Source of the DNA: Cudoniella acicularis | Taxonomy: Eukaryota; Ascomycota; Leotiomycetes; Helotiales; Helotiaceae | Direction of reading: 5' to 3' | Length of the DNA stretch: 43,316 bases | Assembly (NCBI GenBank): GCA_013054445.1 | Contig: JAAMPI010000321.1 | Span: 1 to 43,316 of the forward strand | In this document: in pieces, positions 1 through 10,214 of the stretch | Position numbering within the stretch: the stretch's first letter is position 1 | Layout: each line of letters opens with the position of its first letter | Notes under the pieces: model-generated | Told to the model about the DNA's origin: nothing | Databases searched by the model: none | What the model saw: the letters and a program-made list of their open reading frames with translations, nothing else | Position numbers and translations under genes: made by a program

Positions 1-427
1 GTATGCTTTCAAGCATTTCATCTCATTTAAGTTTTTCAACATTGCAAAACTTCCGACACTGCAACTCCACGCTAACTTTCTCCCTGTGATATAGTGGCTA
101 TTCTTTTAAGTGATGTGATCATCGTGGAATCTTGAGGTAAGATGCGTCAACGGGCAGCATGCCGCGAAAGGGTTAACATATGAATAGCAAAGTTATTAAA
201 GTTATTTACTTGGCAGCCGTGGATAAATTCAATCAACGCATTCTATTTGTATAAGAGATCGCGATCAGATTCTAAAAAAGAAAAAAACACGTTCTTCCCA
301 AACCCCGCCTTCTCCTCAGCCCATGCACAAATCCACTCTACCAAGACCAACTAAAACACCTCCCAAACTGTCCCTTAGTCTTCGTAGATGCTCTGGTGCA
401 TCCCAGTTACCTCATTTTACGAGATAT
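1..427. other. Intergenic, no gene seen
   Basis: This stretch lies downstream of the repeat-precursor gene on the minus strand. I see no credible coding frame, tRNA or inverted repeat. The plus-strand open frames that begin near 323 and 510 are antisense shadows of the repeated precursor. Confidence 0.6.
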
Positions 428-1274
428 TTAAGCCTTGCTAACAAGCTAGAAGAAATAGACGTCAGTAATATATCAAAACTCTTCCATTTTTGGGAGAAAA
501 CTTACACCAGTGCAAGCCATGTCGCCAGCCTCACACTCAAGCTCATCACGGATGGCCTTGGCCTTGGTGACCAATCCAGTACAAGCCATATCGCCAGCAG
601 CGCACTCTAGCTCATCACGAGTGACAAGTCCTGCGCAGGCCATATCACCCTGCAGCACACTCAAGCTCATCTCTCTTGACTTGGGTCAAGGCACGAGTGA
701 CCAATCCAGTGCAAGCCATATCTCTGGCAGCGCACTCAAGTTCATCCCGGATAGCCTTGACCTTGGTGACCAATCCAGTACAAGCCATATCCCCAGCGGC
801 ACATTCAAGCTCATCACGAGTGACGAGTCCAGTGCAAGCCATGTCTCCAGCTTCGCACTCGAGTTCGTCACGGATGGCCTTGAGCCGGCTAACAAGACCG
901 GTGCAAGCCATATCTCCAGCAGCGCATTCAAGCTCATCACGGGTAACCAACTAGAAATAAGTCAGAATTGTTGTACTTGAGAAACAATGGAATGGAAGCG
1001 TACCCCAGTGCAAGCCATGTCTCCAGCTTCACACTCCAACTCATCACGAGCCACAAGCTATCAAAATTAGTAATTATTTACTTTTTAAGGGAGAGGGGGT
1101 ATTTACACCGGTGCAGGCCATATCTCCGGCAGCACACTCCAACTCATCGCGAGATACAAGACCAGTGCAAGCCATGTCGCCAGCAGCACATTCGAGCTCA
1201 TCACGAGCCTGCTTGACGGGAGCTGCAAGGGCCACAGAGGCGAAAAGAACAATGGCGATCTTGGAGAAATGCAT
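428..1274 (-). CDS. Secreted ten-repeat peptide precursor, Kex2/RiPP-like, with one frameshift
   Basis: The protein starts at 1274 with a signal peptide (MHFSKIAIVLFASVALAAP), then VKQA, then ten copies of a 15-18 residue unit, RDELECAAGDMACTGLV. Units are separated by S/T/A or by short basic linkers (SRLKAI, TKVKAI, TKAKAI, TRALTQVK). Every unit has a C-x6-C pair and is preceded by Arg, often as K-x-x-R and once as KR, which suggests protease release. I infer exons 1107-1274, 1004-1057, 506-950 and 428-445, with introns of 49, 53 and 60 nt; the first has a TACTAAT branch site. The last exon encodes LVSKA and a stop. Exon 3 is 445 nt, one base too long: an extra G near 648 shifts the frame inside repeat 8. 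A TATATA box lies at 1406-1411. The architecture resembles alpha-pheromone and UstA-type precursors, but the core lacks Trp and Tyr. The product is unknown. Confidence 0.8.
648..651 (-). other. +1 frameshift in repeat 8 of the precursor
   Basis: The minus strand reads GCAGGGTGATATGG where the other repeats require GCNGGNGATATGG. The extra G turns the codon after GCA GGG into TGA. Both flanking frames keep perfect repeat units, so this is either a recent mutation or a homopolymer sequencing error. Confidence 0.75.
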
Positions 1275-1970
1275 GTTTGTTGTTGGTTGAGAATCTGGGT
1301 AGATTAAAAATGGATTGCTGGAATAGTAAAGAAGTTGTTGAATGTGAATGAGATGAGGATGTTGAGCTGATGATGAAAGTTGTTGCTGTGATGGCGAGCT
1401 TGAGATATATACGTTGCAGAAGGATGTCCTATTCACATCTAGGAGATTGCAAAACTGTCTACCTGAACACAGCAGCTTCTGTATCGGGAGAGTCCTCACT
1501 GTTGCTGGTTACTGATGAGGGTGGCCTTGCATAGAGAGACACGAGCACTGGCTTTGGCCCCCCCCCTGAATTGGATCTGAAGCACGTGATTACTATTGAA
1601 GGGCAATTCCCAAGAAGCATCCACTGTTAAAGCAGCATGAGGGTCAAAAGAAGAAGTTTACCATATTATTTCACAGAGCTTGTCATAATTTTCAACTAAT
1701 TCCTGAACCTTGGGGTTCTGACCATGGCAGTGCAGCCTGTCTGTGTGGGGGGCCTTGCATAAACGCTAACCGAGGTCAGGCGTCCGACCAGAGCTTCAGG
1801 CCTTGCGTTGTGGAAGATCGAGATCGTAATCCTTCAGTGGCACAGTCTGCAGTTTTGAAAATTTTTGACAGATATTATCAAGACTTTCCCTTTCGTGGTT
1901 GTGGTTGACTTCAATTCCCTTCCCGCTCATTTGTCACGAGACTTTCTTCCCCTTTTCGCCTCGCTTAGCA
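1275..1970. promoter_or_regulatory. Divergent promoter region with two GGCCTTGCATA motifs
   Basis: This intergenic stretch separates the minus-strand precursor gene (start 1274) from the plus-strand Ntn hydrolase (start 1971 or 2016). It has a TATATA box for the precursor at 1406-1411. Two same-orientation copies of GGCCTTGCATA lie at 1523-1533 and 1751-1761. The same 11-mer recurs only upstream of the P-loop, DUF3328 and AsnRS-like genes in this window. No coding frame is credible here. Confidence 0.55.
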
Positions 1971-3807
1971 ATGCCCTTCCCCATCAGTCAACAAACTCCG
2001 AACAACAATTCCAGGATGGGGGATATTTCAGCATTGGATAATGCGGTGAAGCCAAAATACAGTGTGGCCCTCCACGCTGGGGCGGCTGAATCCTGGTTTG
2101 GCGATGCTCAAACACAAAAAAACACCGAAGCCTTCCTCGCAAACCTCATCAAAGTCGCAGAGCAACAACTCATGAGGGGCACCACATCTATTGACGTTAT
2201 AACGGATATAGTCGCAGCTCTAGAAGATTACCCCCAGTTTAACGCGGGAAAAGGATCTGCCGTGAATATTGATGGTTTTCACGAAGTGAGTTGTGCATCT
2301 CTAGGAAAAGCAAGAGGCTAATGAACTGGTCAGTTGGAGGCAGCTATAGTTAATGGGGAAAACAGTGAATACCGCGCTGCAGCATGTCTTTCCACCACCA
2401 AAAACCCCATTCGTCTCGCCCATTCAATGTTGGCACAAGAATCACCCTGCTTCCTCGTTGGTCCTTCTGCAGATGCTTTTGCTGTCAAAAATGGTCTCGA
2501 AATTGTCAAAAATGAATATTTTTCAACGCCTAGCAGGAAGGGCTATTGGGAGGCGAAAATCAAGGAAGTGAGAGCAGCAAGTGAGTATCATGGAACGGTT
2601 GGCGCGGTGGCTTTGGATGTGCATGGAAACTTGGCGGCTGGGAATTCAACTGGGGGGTTGATGTTCAAAAGTGTCGGAAGAATTGGCGACACGTGTGTAG
2701 TTGGAGCTGGGATTTGGGCAGATGGTGAGGTTGCTATTGCTTGGTGAGTTCGGCTTCTTTAAAACAGCTTGAAAACGCTGACGAAAGAACAGCAGTGGAA
2801 GCGGTGAGGCAATTCTGAAAGCTACCGTCGCAAGTAGAGCTGCTTGTGATGTGAGGAACGGAAAGAGCATTGGGAAAGCGATTGAAGATGCGCTGCTCAA
2901 ATCTGCCGATTTGTTTCCGACTTCTTCTTGTGGAATTATTGGAATTTACAAGAGTGGTGAGATATCGATACACTGCAACAGTAGGATTTTCGCCGTCGCT
3001 TCTGCCTCTTCGGTTTCTTCGACTATAAATGCTGGGATCATACCTTCAACAATCCCACTCATGAAGTCTTTGGTATGCTATGAGGATGATTTGTTGAGGG
3101 CTGGAATGTCGAAATATCCCACCATGCCTAACCAGATGGTTATTGAGTGGAAAGGATATTCCCCCTTTGAGACACTGGAGCGGCATTTATTCTTGGAATA
3201 TCTTCAAGCAATGAGGACAATCGCAAAAGGGTTGCAAAAATATTGCGACGTAAAGCGCTGTGCATTGAATTCAGCTGCAGGACGTCAAACTTCCATATTC
3301 CCAATCCCGGACGAAAAATCGCCGAAGTCAAATGAGGTCGCCTCAATCGAAGAGACCGACTCAGGTCTGACACTTCAGACCCATGATCTAGAATCTGGTT
3401 ATCAGGCTTCGTTCTACTCCAAATCAAGCGAACAATATTTACTCGTAAAAGTTGAAATCAGGACTTCAAATCCCTCGCTAAATACATCACCAGGCTTCCT
3501 TTCCTTGGAAATCGATGCTTACAACGAAGCATGCTCTGCACTCTGGAAAACATGCCAAATTCTCCGAGGAGAATTCAAACAAGACCTAAACTCATTCACA
3601 TTCGAAATTAATACAAATTCTGGGTCGGGAAGTCTCGCCACATTCTCAAGGCTAACGAGTACGGCTTTACACTTTCCCGCACCCGCACCATTTCATGATA
3701 CGTATCCAGGATACTTAACAACAGAACTCGGGCGGCGAGCGTCGAATCTTTTAGAGCTTTCAGCAATCGTAGATAGAGTGTCTAATTGTATTCGGGAAGT
3801 GGTATGA
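1971..3807 (+). CDS. Asparaginase/isoaspartyl-peptidase-type Ntn hydrolase with HIT-like C-terminal region
   Basis: Exons are 1971-2285, 2334-2743 and 2793-3807; the introns (48 and 49 nt) have GTGAGT donors. They join to about 579 residues. An alternative start at 2016 (MGDISALDN) gives 564. The N-terminal part has the family-2 asparaginase signatures HAGAA, FNAGKGSAV, the autocleavage segment HGTVGAVALD (catalytic Thr about residue 193), GNLAAGNSTGG and SGSGEAI. This family self-cleaves before the Thr to form alpha and beta subunits and hydrolyses asparagine or isoaspartyl peptides. Usual length is about 300 residues; here about 240 residues follow the beta subunit. That part (EWKGYSPFETLERHLFLEYL, PGYLTTELGRR) looks like a HIT-type fold by eye, which is tentative. 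No stop or frameshift is needed. A GGCCTTGCATA motif lies about 210 bp upstream. Confidence 0.8.
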
Positions 3808-3931
3808 AATTCATGAATTAAGTCAAAGTTATAATTATATACCACTGCAGAACTGTTCATTTCATGACACTTTCAATGTAACTGGAATGTATATATGAAT
3901 ATTTGAAGCATAAAACGTGGCGCAGACGTAA

Positions 3932-6214
3932 TCATGTCTCAAGATTGAAGTCAGCAAAATCACCTGCATCCATTTCCTCATACCAATTAACAAAAATATC
4001 AGCATCCTCCTTGCTGAGCTCGAAAGAATTACTGTTGAAAGCCGAGATTGATATCCCGAGTGGCTTATGAATAGAATTACTGCAGGCAGAATATTGTTTC
4101 GGAGTCTTCGGGTTTGGCAGCCCTTGAGAATGAAGTGTAGCCGTCGGCAAAGAGTGTTTAGGTGGAATTAGAAATTCCGTTAATTCTATGCTTTCAAAAG
4201 TGGTTTGCGCGTCAATTTGCCCCCCTGAGGAATATTGACTTGTTGTGTCTGAGTCTTGAATACTTCTCTAAGTTGCGGTTGTTGAATTGCTGGCAGAAGC
4301 CTCGGTGATCTGTCGGAGATACTGAATGACGCGTATATCCTCTGCCGAGACTCTCGAGATTTGGGAAGAGCGTGAACTACCATGATTGTGGTTGATTGAA
4401 TCATCATCGCTATCAGTGGAATTTCTGGTTACCAGGGACTGTGCGGCTTGTATAACCGCAAGGATCGAGCTCAAACGCTCTTCCATTTTTTGGAGGACTG
4501 AATGCATATCCTGGCTGGCAGAGGATTATTCACCCTGGCTTTGTGTTCCTTTCCACTGCATCCTCAACGCTTGTGCGGCGATACCTATGCATACGAGCCC
4601 TGCAGCTGTGACTGGTGCTGCAATTCCCCAATTCACTCCATCAGACCGTGATGCTGGATCTTCAAGACGAGGTTTGAGCTGGTTATTTCTGATGACTTCG
4701 CTTTCATCCTTAGGAAATCACTGCGGCTCATTTCTGCTGACATTCTCTGGGTGCCCTGGGAGTCAATGAAAGTTTGTGACATGTCCACGGTGCTGCCAGC
4801 TTGGACAAGTGAGTTCTGGACGATGATGGTGCTGCCAATTGCGTTAGTCACAGATGAGCTGGCAGCCAAAGCAGCGTGTAATAACAAACCCGAAGAAGTA
4901 TCTGGAGTGCTCTTGAGTGTACTGAGGGTCGTGTTTGAATTCGTGGTTCTGTGAAAGACTGTGTTGGTGTTGCTAGTTGGGCGTGTTCCGGAATGAGATC
5001 TCCCTCGACTAGTCTCGTCGCTGTTACCATTCGTTGTATAATAATTACCACAACTAGTACCATTTTGATCAGGGACAGGAGGGAGAGGTGGAAACTCTTC
5101 ATCTTCAAAATGTGAAGCTGAAGAGTATGTTGACGGATAATAGGATGCTGGGTGATGTGGGTCATAATGAGTAGCGCCATTGTATGAGACTTCGGGGACG
5201 GGATCGGCGTCAGATGCCGCATAACTGTATACTCTGCTTCCGCGTGTGCCGTAACGCGTAACATGCAGTTGGGTACTATATTTACTTCGACTGGTATGAG
5301 TTTAGAAGTGCGGTATCTCCATTGTGGTTTTGGTTATTGAGTTCGACTCGGTCATCAGCAAGGAGAAGGCGCACAAGTTTGGTGTTTCTATGTTTCACGG
5401 CTTCCTGAAGCGATGTATTTCCAACTTCGTCCTGAACATTTAGATCGATATTTCTGCCAGAGAGAAACGCTCTCATACTATCTGGACGGGCATCTTTAGC
5501 CGGCAAGCCTGCAAAGTGCAAAGCGCTTTTGCACCTTACCCCTATGGGCCAACATCCATCTGGTCTGAGGACCCTCTTGAGAAGAAGTGCGACTGTTTTA
5601 ACAACAAGTAGCGGGTTGAGGGGGCTAAAATCCGGTAAAACTCGGTCGTAGTCAACAGGGCTAGAGCCACTCTGAAATAAGTGTATTTTGCTAATCGCCA
5701 AAGCCAGGGTAAATTAATCCCCGGACTGATATTTTGTGGGAGTCCCACGTATTCCAAAATTAGATTAATGACTTTGAAATGACCATCCTCCAAAGCCCAC
5801 TCAACCAGTGTGAAAACGTAATTGCTTGAGTCTCGCCGTCGAAGGTAACGCACCATCCTTCCATCGGAATGGAGAAGACGAGCCAGGAGCGTATTACCTT
5901 GATTGTTGCCCAGGTCAAAGCACCATGATTCAAATGCCCTTTTTTGCTTTTGAACGGGACCCCATCTGAATGAGGAGCCGAGCCGTGTTATCGAAGTCAA
6001 CTGATCCGTAGTTTAGGTCTGTTCGAGTACCCAGCGCCTTCAACCCCTTTAAGATGCGCAATTCGTTTTTTGTTCGGATCCTCTCGTTTTCGCTCAACGC
6101 TTTGCGGTTTGTGGCCTCGTGCGCCTCTAAAGTTGGAGTTACGAATCTCTTGTCACAGCTTTCTTTAGCTCGTAGGAGGTCCAGAATTTTCTCTTCAAGT
6201 GAGTAGGTAGACAT
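3932..6214 (-). pseudogene. Decayed ankyrin-repeat protein with membrane segment
   Basis: The reading starts at 6214 (MSTYSLEEKILDLL) and shows ankyrin-like blocks (GNTLLARLLHSDGRMVRYL; KSALHFAG; GNTSLQEAVKHRNTKLVRLL). A Tyr-rich then Ser/Thr-rich stretch follows, then a membrane-like helix (NWGIAAPVTAAGLVCIGIAA), a short helical region and an acidic tail ending at 3932 (EDADIFVNWYEEMDAGDFAD). The frame breaks repeatedly: an extra A in the A6 run at 5940-5945, a break near 5282-5300, and a missing T near 4715. There are in-frame TAA (4526-4528) and TAG (4268-4270) stops, both explicable by C-to-T in Gln codons. A possible intron near 5675-5755 could explain one frame change. Frameshifts could be sequence errors, but the two substitution stops argue for a real pseudogene. 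Confidence 0.65.
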
Positions 6215-6298
6215 TGCGAATCCTTGGGCATAAGTCACTTCAACCTCTTGATATTAAGGGTGGTGCTTCTGTCTAGACTGTTAGAAAACAACTAAGTC

Positions 6299-6709
6299 GT
6301 AACGAGCCTATAGACAAAAGTCTGTGTTTTATAGGGCATTTAAAATTAAAAAATCGTAAAATTTTAAAATTTAGTAAATAAAATAGAGCTTTACCTTTTT
6401 AAACTTTTAATTACTTGATTTCCTATTATAATTATATCTAGTTATTTTATAAAATTCAAGTGATAATAATAAATTTGATTTTTAGAAGCCTAAAGGCAGG
6501 GTCGTAAAGCTTAAAAGTTAAAGTTATTACGATTACTTAAGTATTATAAAATAACTAAGAATTATTATAAAATAAAATCTAGTAATAGAGATCTTTAGAA
6601 GATAGAGATTCTTTTTATTTATAAAATTTTAAAAGTTAACGATTTTTTAAATTTTGATTTTCTTGTAAAATAGCCTATAAAACACGGACTTTTGTCCGCA
6701 GGCTCGTAA
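6299..6709. mobile_element. MITE, family copy 1, about 410 bp
   Basis: The ends are inverted: left AACGAGCCTATAGACAAAAG and right CTTTTGTCCGCAGGCTCGT, with pairing continuing for about 40-60 bp through TGTTTTATAGG. The interior is AT-rich and has no coding frame. A second diverged member lies at 14881-15157 and shares both ends and the interior GTTATAAAATAACTA segment. A target duplication is not clear. Confidence 0.75.
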
Positions 6710-6951
6710 AGGGATGAAAACTCTCGCGAGGGTCTGAGCTTCGCCAGGGTAGTTGGGTGGCGCTCGGGGAGCAGAGATGCAGCCGTTCGGCGACCAATCA
6801 TAGCGGTATCTTTCTCGTCGTGCAGGGCAGAATGCCAAGCAAACATCGTCGATTTTTAACCAATAGTAATATCGAAAGCGTGATGTACTAAATAGTGAAG
6901 TATCTCCTCTGTTGCGGCTAGGATTGCTTATATCGCAAAAGTCGCGCAAAA

Positions 6952-7180
6952 CTATCTCCTCGACCGTTATGCACATAGTATCGCGAAATCTACTATAGTA
7001 CTCTAACTGTCTCTACTACTATAGCACATTGCAAGAACGAGATTGGATTTAGCCTGATCCGGCTTATCCTCTTATATTGACTCTCTAATTATTAGCTCTT
7101 TTTACTTAGTAACTATTTACAAATTTTCGAGTGTTTTGTGTCAGTTCACTATACTGCGTGTATAACGGTCGAGGAGATTA
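6952..7180. mobile_element. MITE with 25-30 bp terminal inverted repeats
   Basis: The left end ATCTCCTCGACCGTTATGCA at 6954-6973 is mirrored on the right by a segment ending CGGTCGAGGAGAT near 7177. The arms pair over about 27 bp. The 229-bp interior has no coding frame. This family differs from the neighbouring MITE at 6299-6709. Confidence 0.7.
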
Positions 7181-7648
7181 GAGAGAAACCTTTTAGAATT
7201 TAAACCATTTTTCACACAGGGATCTTATTTTCTCCGTAATGTTGTAAGAAAATAATAGCGTTCTATGTTTTAGCCGCATTTTCATCGTGAAGTGTCTGTA
7301 GATCATCGTTAGTGTAAGCCTGGCTGGGACAACAGGTCCCTATAAATTCGTGAATTTGGGCATTGATTTAGCACATGAACCTCCCAAGCCCGCTTGAAAT
7401 TAGCGGGCAGACCCTTATCCTTATGCCCCTAGCTAATTCCACGCAACAACATGTTGGTGTTTACGACGCGTTTTCAAAATTAAATATTTCGCTATACTAA
7501 GCACTCAAGTTAAATTTTGTGGGCACAAGTAATTGTTTGAATCATCTGCCCTCAACGCATAATAACCCATGACAAAAACTCAAAATCATCAACACATCAG
7601 AATAACATCGTTTCAAATATATATCTCGTGTTTATGCATTGTGCTTGC
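7181..7648. other. Intergenic, no gene seen
   Basis: AT-rich sequence between the MITE and the P-loop gene. I see no open frame above background and no repeats. Confidence 0.5.
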
Positions 7649-8236
7649 CTAACTATGGCCTTCCAATTCAGGACAAACCCCAATCAAATGCACTTTGATT
7701 TTCTCAGCGGCCTCTCCCGCCATCAAATCACTAACATCCAACAGTAACGCATTTTCATTGCCCTTGAATTTAAAAATCTCAACCCTCTCTCTAAACCCCT
7801 TTACCAACTCCACATTGACTAACTTTCCTCTTTCCTTTCTTTCTCCTTCAATTAACCTCTCCAAATTCACATCTTCCCTACACCACAAAACAATCGGCAC
7901 AAACTTTCCTCCTCGCTCCGCCGCCGCATTCTCAAACTCCTTGCAAACGGCGCTACCAACCTCATCCGTAGATTGAAAATCCGTGAAAATGTACGCGGTA
8001 TTGTGAGTAGCAGGCTCATGGATAAGAGTTTGGAAAACAGCAGCGCGAATGGAGCGACGTAGTGCTTGATACCCGGGCTGGGAGCGAGTGAGAATTGCGT
8101 CCGCGGGGTTGATAAGCAGATGGTTATGAACTAGCTTTGTGGTTTTGGGCAAGAGAGTGGTGAGTGCGGTCGCGATGGTGAGCTTGCCTGTGCCGGGGTA
8201 GGCGTTGATGTGGATTATGGGGTATGGAGTTGTCAT
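7649..8236 (-). CDS. Small P-loop (AAA_33/adenylate-kinase-like) NTPase
   Basis: This is a single-exon 195-residue protein starting at 8236 (MTTPYPIIHINAYPGTGKLT). The Walker A motif is at residues 11-20 (AYPGTGKLTI), preceded by a hydrophobic strand. A basic helix (YQALRRSIRAAVF) and a strand ending in an acidic pair (IFTDFQSTDE) follow, then VPIVLWCREDVNLERL, typical of small P-loop kinases related to shikimate, gluconate or zeta-toxin-like folds. Length suits a single-domain kinase. The substrate cannot be told from sequence. A GGCCTTGCATAA motif lies on the same strand about 170 bp upstream (8407-8418). No intron or break is needed. Confidence 0.75.
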   Translation of the reverse strand: MTTPYPIIHINAYPGTGKLTIATALTTLLPKTTKLVHNHLLINPADAILTRSQPGYQALRRSIRAAVFQTLIHEPATHNTAYIFTDFQSTDEVGSAVCKEFENAAAERGGKFVPIVLWCREDVNLERLIEGERKERGKLVNVELVKGFRERVEIFKFKGNENALLLDVSDLMAGEAAEKIKVHLIGVCPELEGHS

Positions 8237-9289
8237 TGCTCAAAAACGCTCTCAGGCGATGAGAAAGGAGGATGAGAATAAGTTGAAGCGATTCGCGATT
8301 CAAGAGTTGGGTGAATTCAAGATGCAAGTTTACGAGGTGAGATGGTCTCGGGAGATAAGCAGGGCCCACAGCGTGGCATGCAGGTATTGTAAGGCCTGTA
8401 ACGTCTTTATGCAAGGCCAGCAATAGCGCCGGGGTACGCTGAAATCCCCGTAAGGAAAATGCTCGTGTGCAGTTTTTAGCGTTTCCGAGCGGCTGATTGA
8501 CCCTAGCTCAGGGGCCTTTAGAAAATCCTCATGGCGCAGCAAGTGCCAAGAGTGAGGCGAGAATAGAAGGTTACTTGAAGGATTGTTCTGGAAGGCGTGG
8601 AACTCAGGGATACGAACCCCCAGTCTATAGAATATTTTCTTATTCACTAGTAAGTTTCAATGTAATCAGCTACGCGATAATATTCCTTCATGTGTTGTGG
8701 CTTGGGTGAGGAGGAAATGTTGAAGCTTCGTTCCTTCGGCAGTTCAACGAGCGAAATGCCGGGGAACACTTGAAAATAGAAAAGTAACTGCTCACTTCAA
8801 ACAATTAATAAGTATACAAAATAGACCAATTAACCGAAAAATTAAAGTCCATTTATTTTTAGTAATATCTGACAATAAATGAGCGGATGTTCTGTCAAGC
8901 GTTCTAGGTTCCAAGGTTCGTGTGAACCCTTAAACAAATTGTTGGGTTTTCTCAGTTCAAACTTTGCTTTTCCATTTCTATACTGAAGTGCCCTATAATC
9001 GTCACCTAATGTGATTCATACAGAAGGTTCCAGCGTATGCTTATAACATATTGCCACTGTATTTCTACTGTATTTCTAAGCTTTGCCACCCTGTATTTCT
9101 AAGCCTCCGCCACTACTGTATTAGCCTTAGGCACTATAACCAACACAATTGAATGGAGGGAATTTCGTGGATAATCATTGAAAAGTCTGATCTGAACGCG
9201 ATTATTTCATTCAAGCAAAAAAACACATCTTTAAAAACATGAATTCAACACTTAAAACGCTATAAAATCAAATCACAAAAAGAAAACCC
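8237..9289. other. Intergenic region with one GGCCTTGCATAA motif
   Basis: The region holds the P-loop promoter side and the 3' side of the DUF3328 gene. The motif copy is at 8407-8418 on the minus strand. A weak T-arm-like string near 8590-8610 does not extend to a full tRNA. No gene is supported. Confidence 0.5.
8407..8418 (-). promoter_or_regulatory. GGCCTTGCATAA motif upstream of P-loop gene
   Basis: This is an exact match to the 11-mer shared by five upstream sites, placed about 170 bp before the start codon at 8236 and on the gene's own strand. It could be a regulator site or the end of a short mobile repeat. Confidence 0.45.
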
Positions 9290-10214
9290 TCAAATCATAT
9301 GAGGAGGCGTTAAATCATCATCTGGCCTCGAAATATAACTCTTCTCAGTAGTCCACTCCTTCAACGCCTCAAAATTCCTGCAAGTCCTCAAACCACCCTC
9401 ACCAGGCCACTCCCCATGAATCTTAAAAATAAGCGTGGAGTCAGCATTGCACATCAAACTCTGACGCACGATGTCCGCGCAGTGCATTGTGTGATGGTAG
9501 GTTGCCTCTTTGATGGAGAAAGTTGGATCTTGGAATAGTTTCATTGTTATCCAGCGGAGTTGTGACTGTAAATTTACTGAGTAAAGTGGTTGGAGAGGGA
9601 GGGGGACGGTTTCTTACAAGGCAGTGAAGTTGGTGAAAGGCGGCAACGAGGTAAAGATGTTTTGTTGGGTCTGATTTTCCTTGGATGGAAGTGTGAAGAC
9701 CCATTGCGCTTGCTTCTTGAACTTCAAGGCCAATAATACCACCCCCCGCTATTTGATATTAGCGACTGTTAAGATAGTGCGAGGAATGAAGCCTACGTGG
9801 AAACAATTCAGCCCAATACTTTTGAGCGATGCTCACGTTGAAATTCAAGTATTCATCATCGTAGTCATGGTAGATGTGAGTCAAAGTTGCAGGCTTTGTG
9901 TGACCAGCGGAGTTGGTGACTGTGATATCAAAAATTAGACGCGAAATCCAGGTAAGTAGTGGTTTTTGAAACTCACGATAGTAGTCGGGTTCTGGTTTAG
10001 TAGTCGGCCGCATCAACAGAAGTATAGAAATCCCGTTGAGGCCAACTAGAACAATCACCAGGCCTAGCAGTATTCGATTGAAAGTGAAATGGGTCTTGCG
10101 CCTCTGTTCTTTTACTGTGGTCCCATCGAGGAAGAGGGTGCTTTCAGAATCTGCTTCCGACATTGGGCTGTGGGTATCATTCGAAGGACATGCGGTATAC
10201 TTATCGAGAGCCAT
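9290..10214 (-). CDS. UstYa-like oxidase (DUF3328) membrane protein
   Basis: Exons are 9977-10214, 9797-9919, 9618-9748 and 9290-9565; introns are 57, 48 and 52 nt with consensus ends. The product is 255 residues. A cytosolic N-terminus precedes one membrane segment (RILLGLVIVLVGLNGISILL, about residues 47-68). The family's two conserved motifs follow: FHQLHCL and, about 27 residues on, HHTMHCADIVRQSLMCNAD, with a final CRNFEALKEW. All expected HxxHC residues are present. DUF3328 proteins such as UstYa/UstYb carry out oxidative cyclisation of fungal ribosomal peptides (ustiloxin, asperipin, victorin type), though many copies have no known role. It is divergent from the AsnRS-like gene, sharing 10215-10686. 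A precursor-like gene lies 8 kb away, so a peptide-modifying role is possible but inferred. Confidence 0.88.

Noticed and set aside
428..1274. Identity as the alpha-pheromone precursor
   Set aside because: The C-x6-C spacing fits but the repeats lack the Trp and Gly-Gln/Pro core of ascomycete alpha-pheromones and have no Ste13-type spacers.
8575..8645. Possible tRNA T-arm (GGTTCGTATCC-like)
   Set aside because: No acceptor stem, D-arm or anticodon arm can be folded around it.
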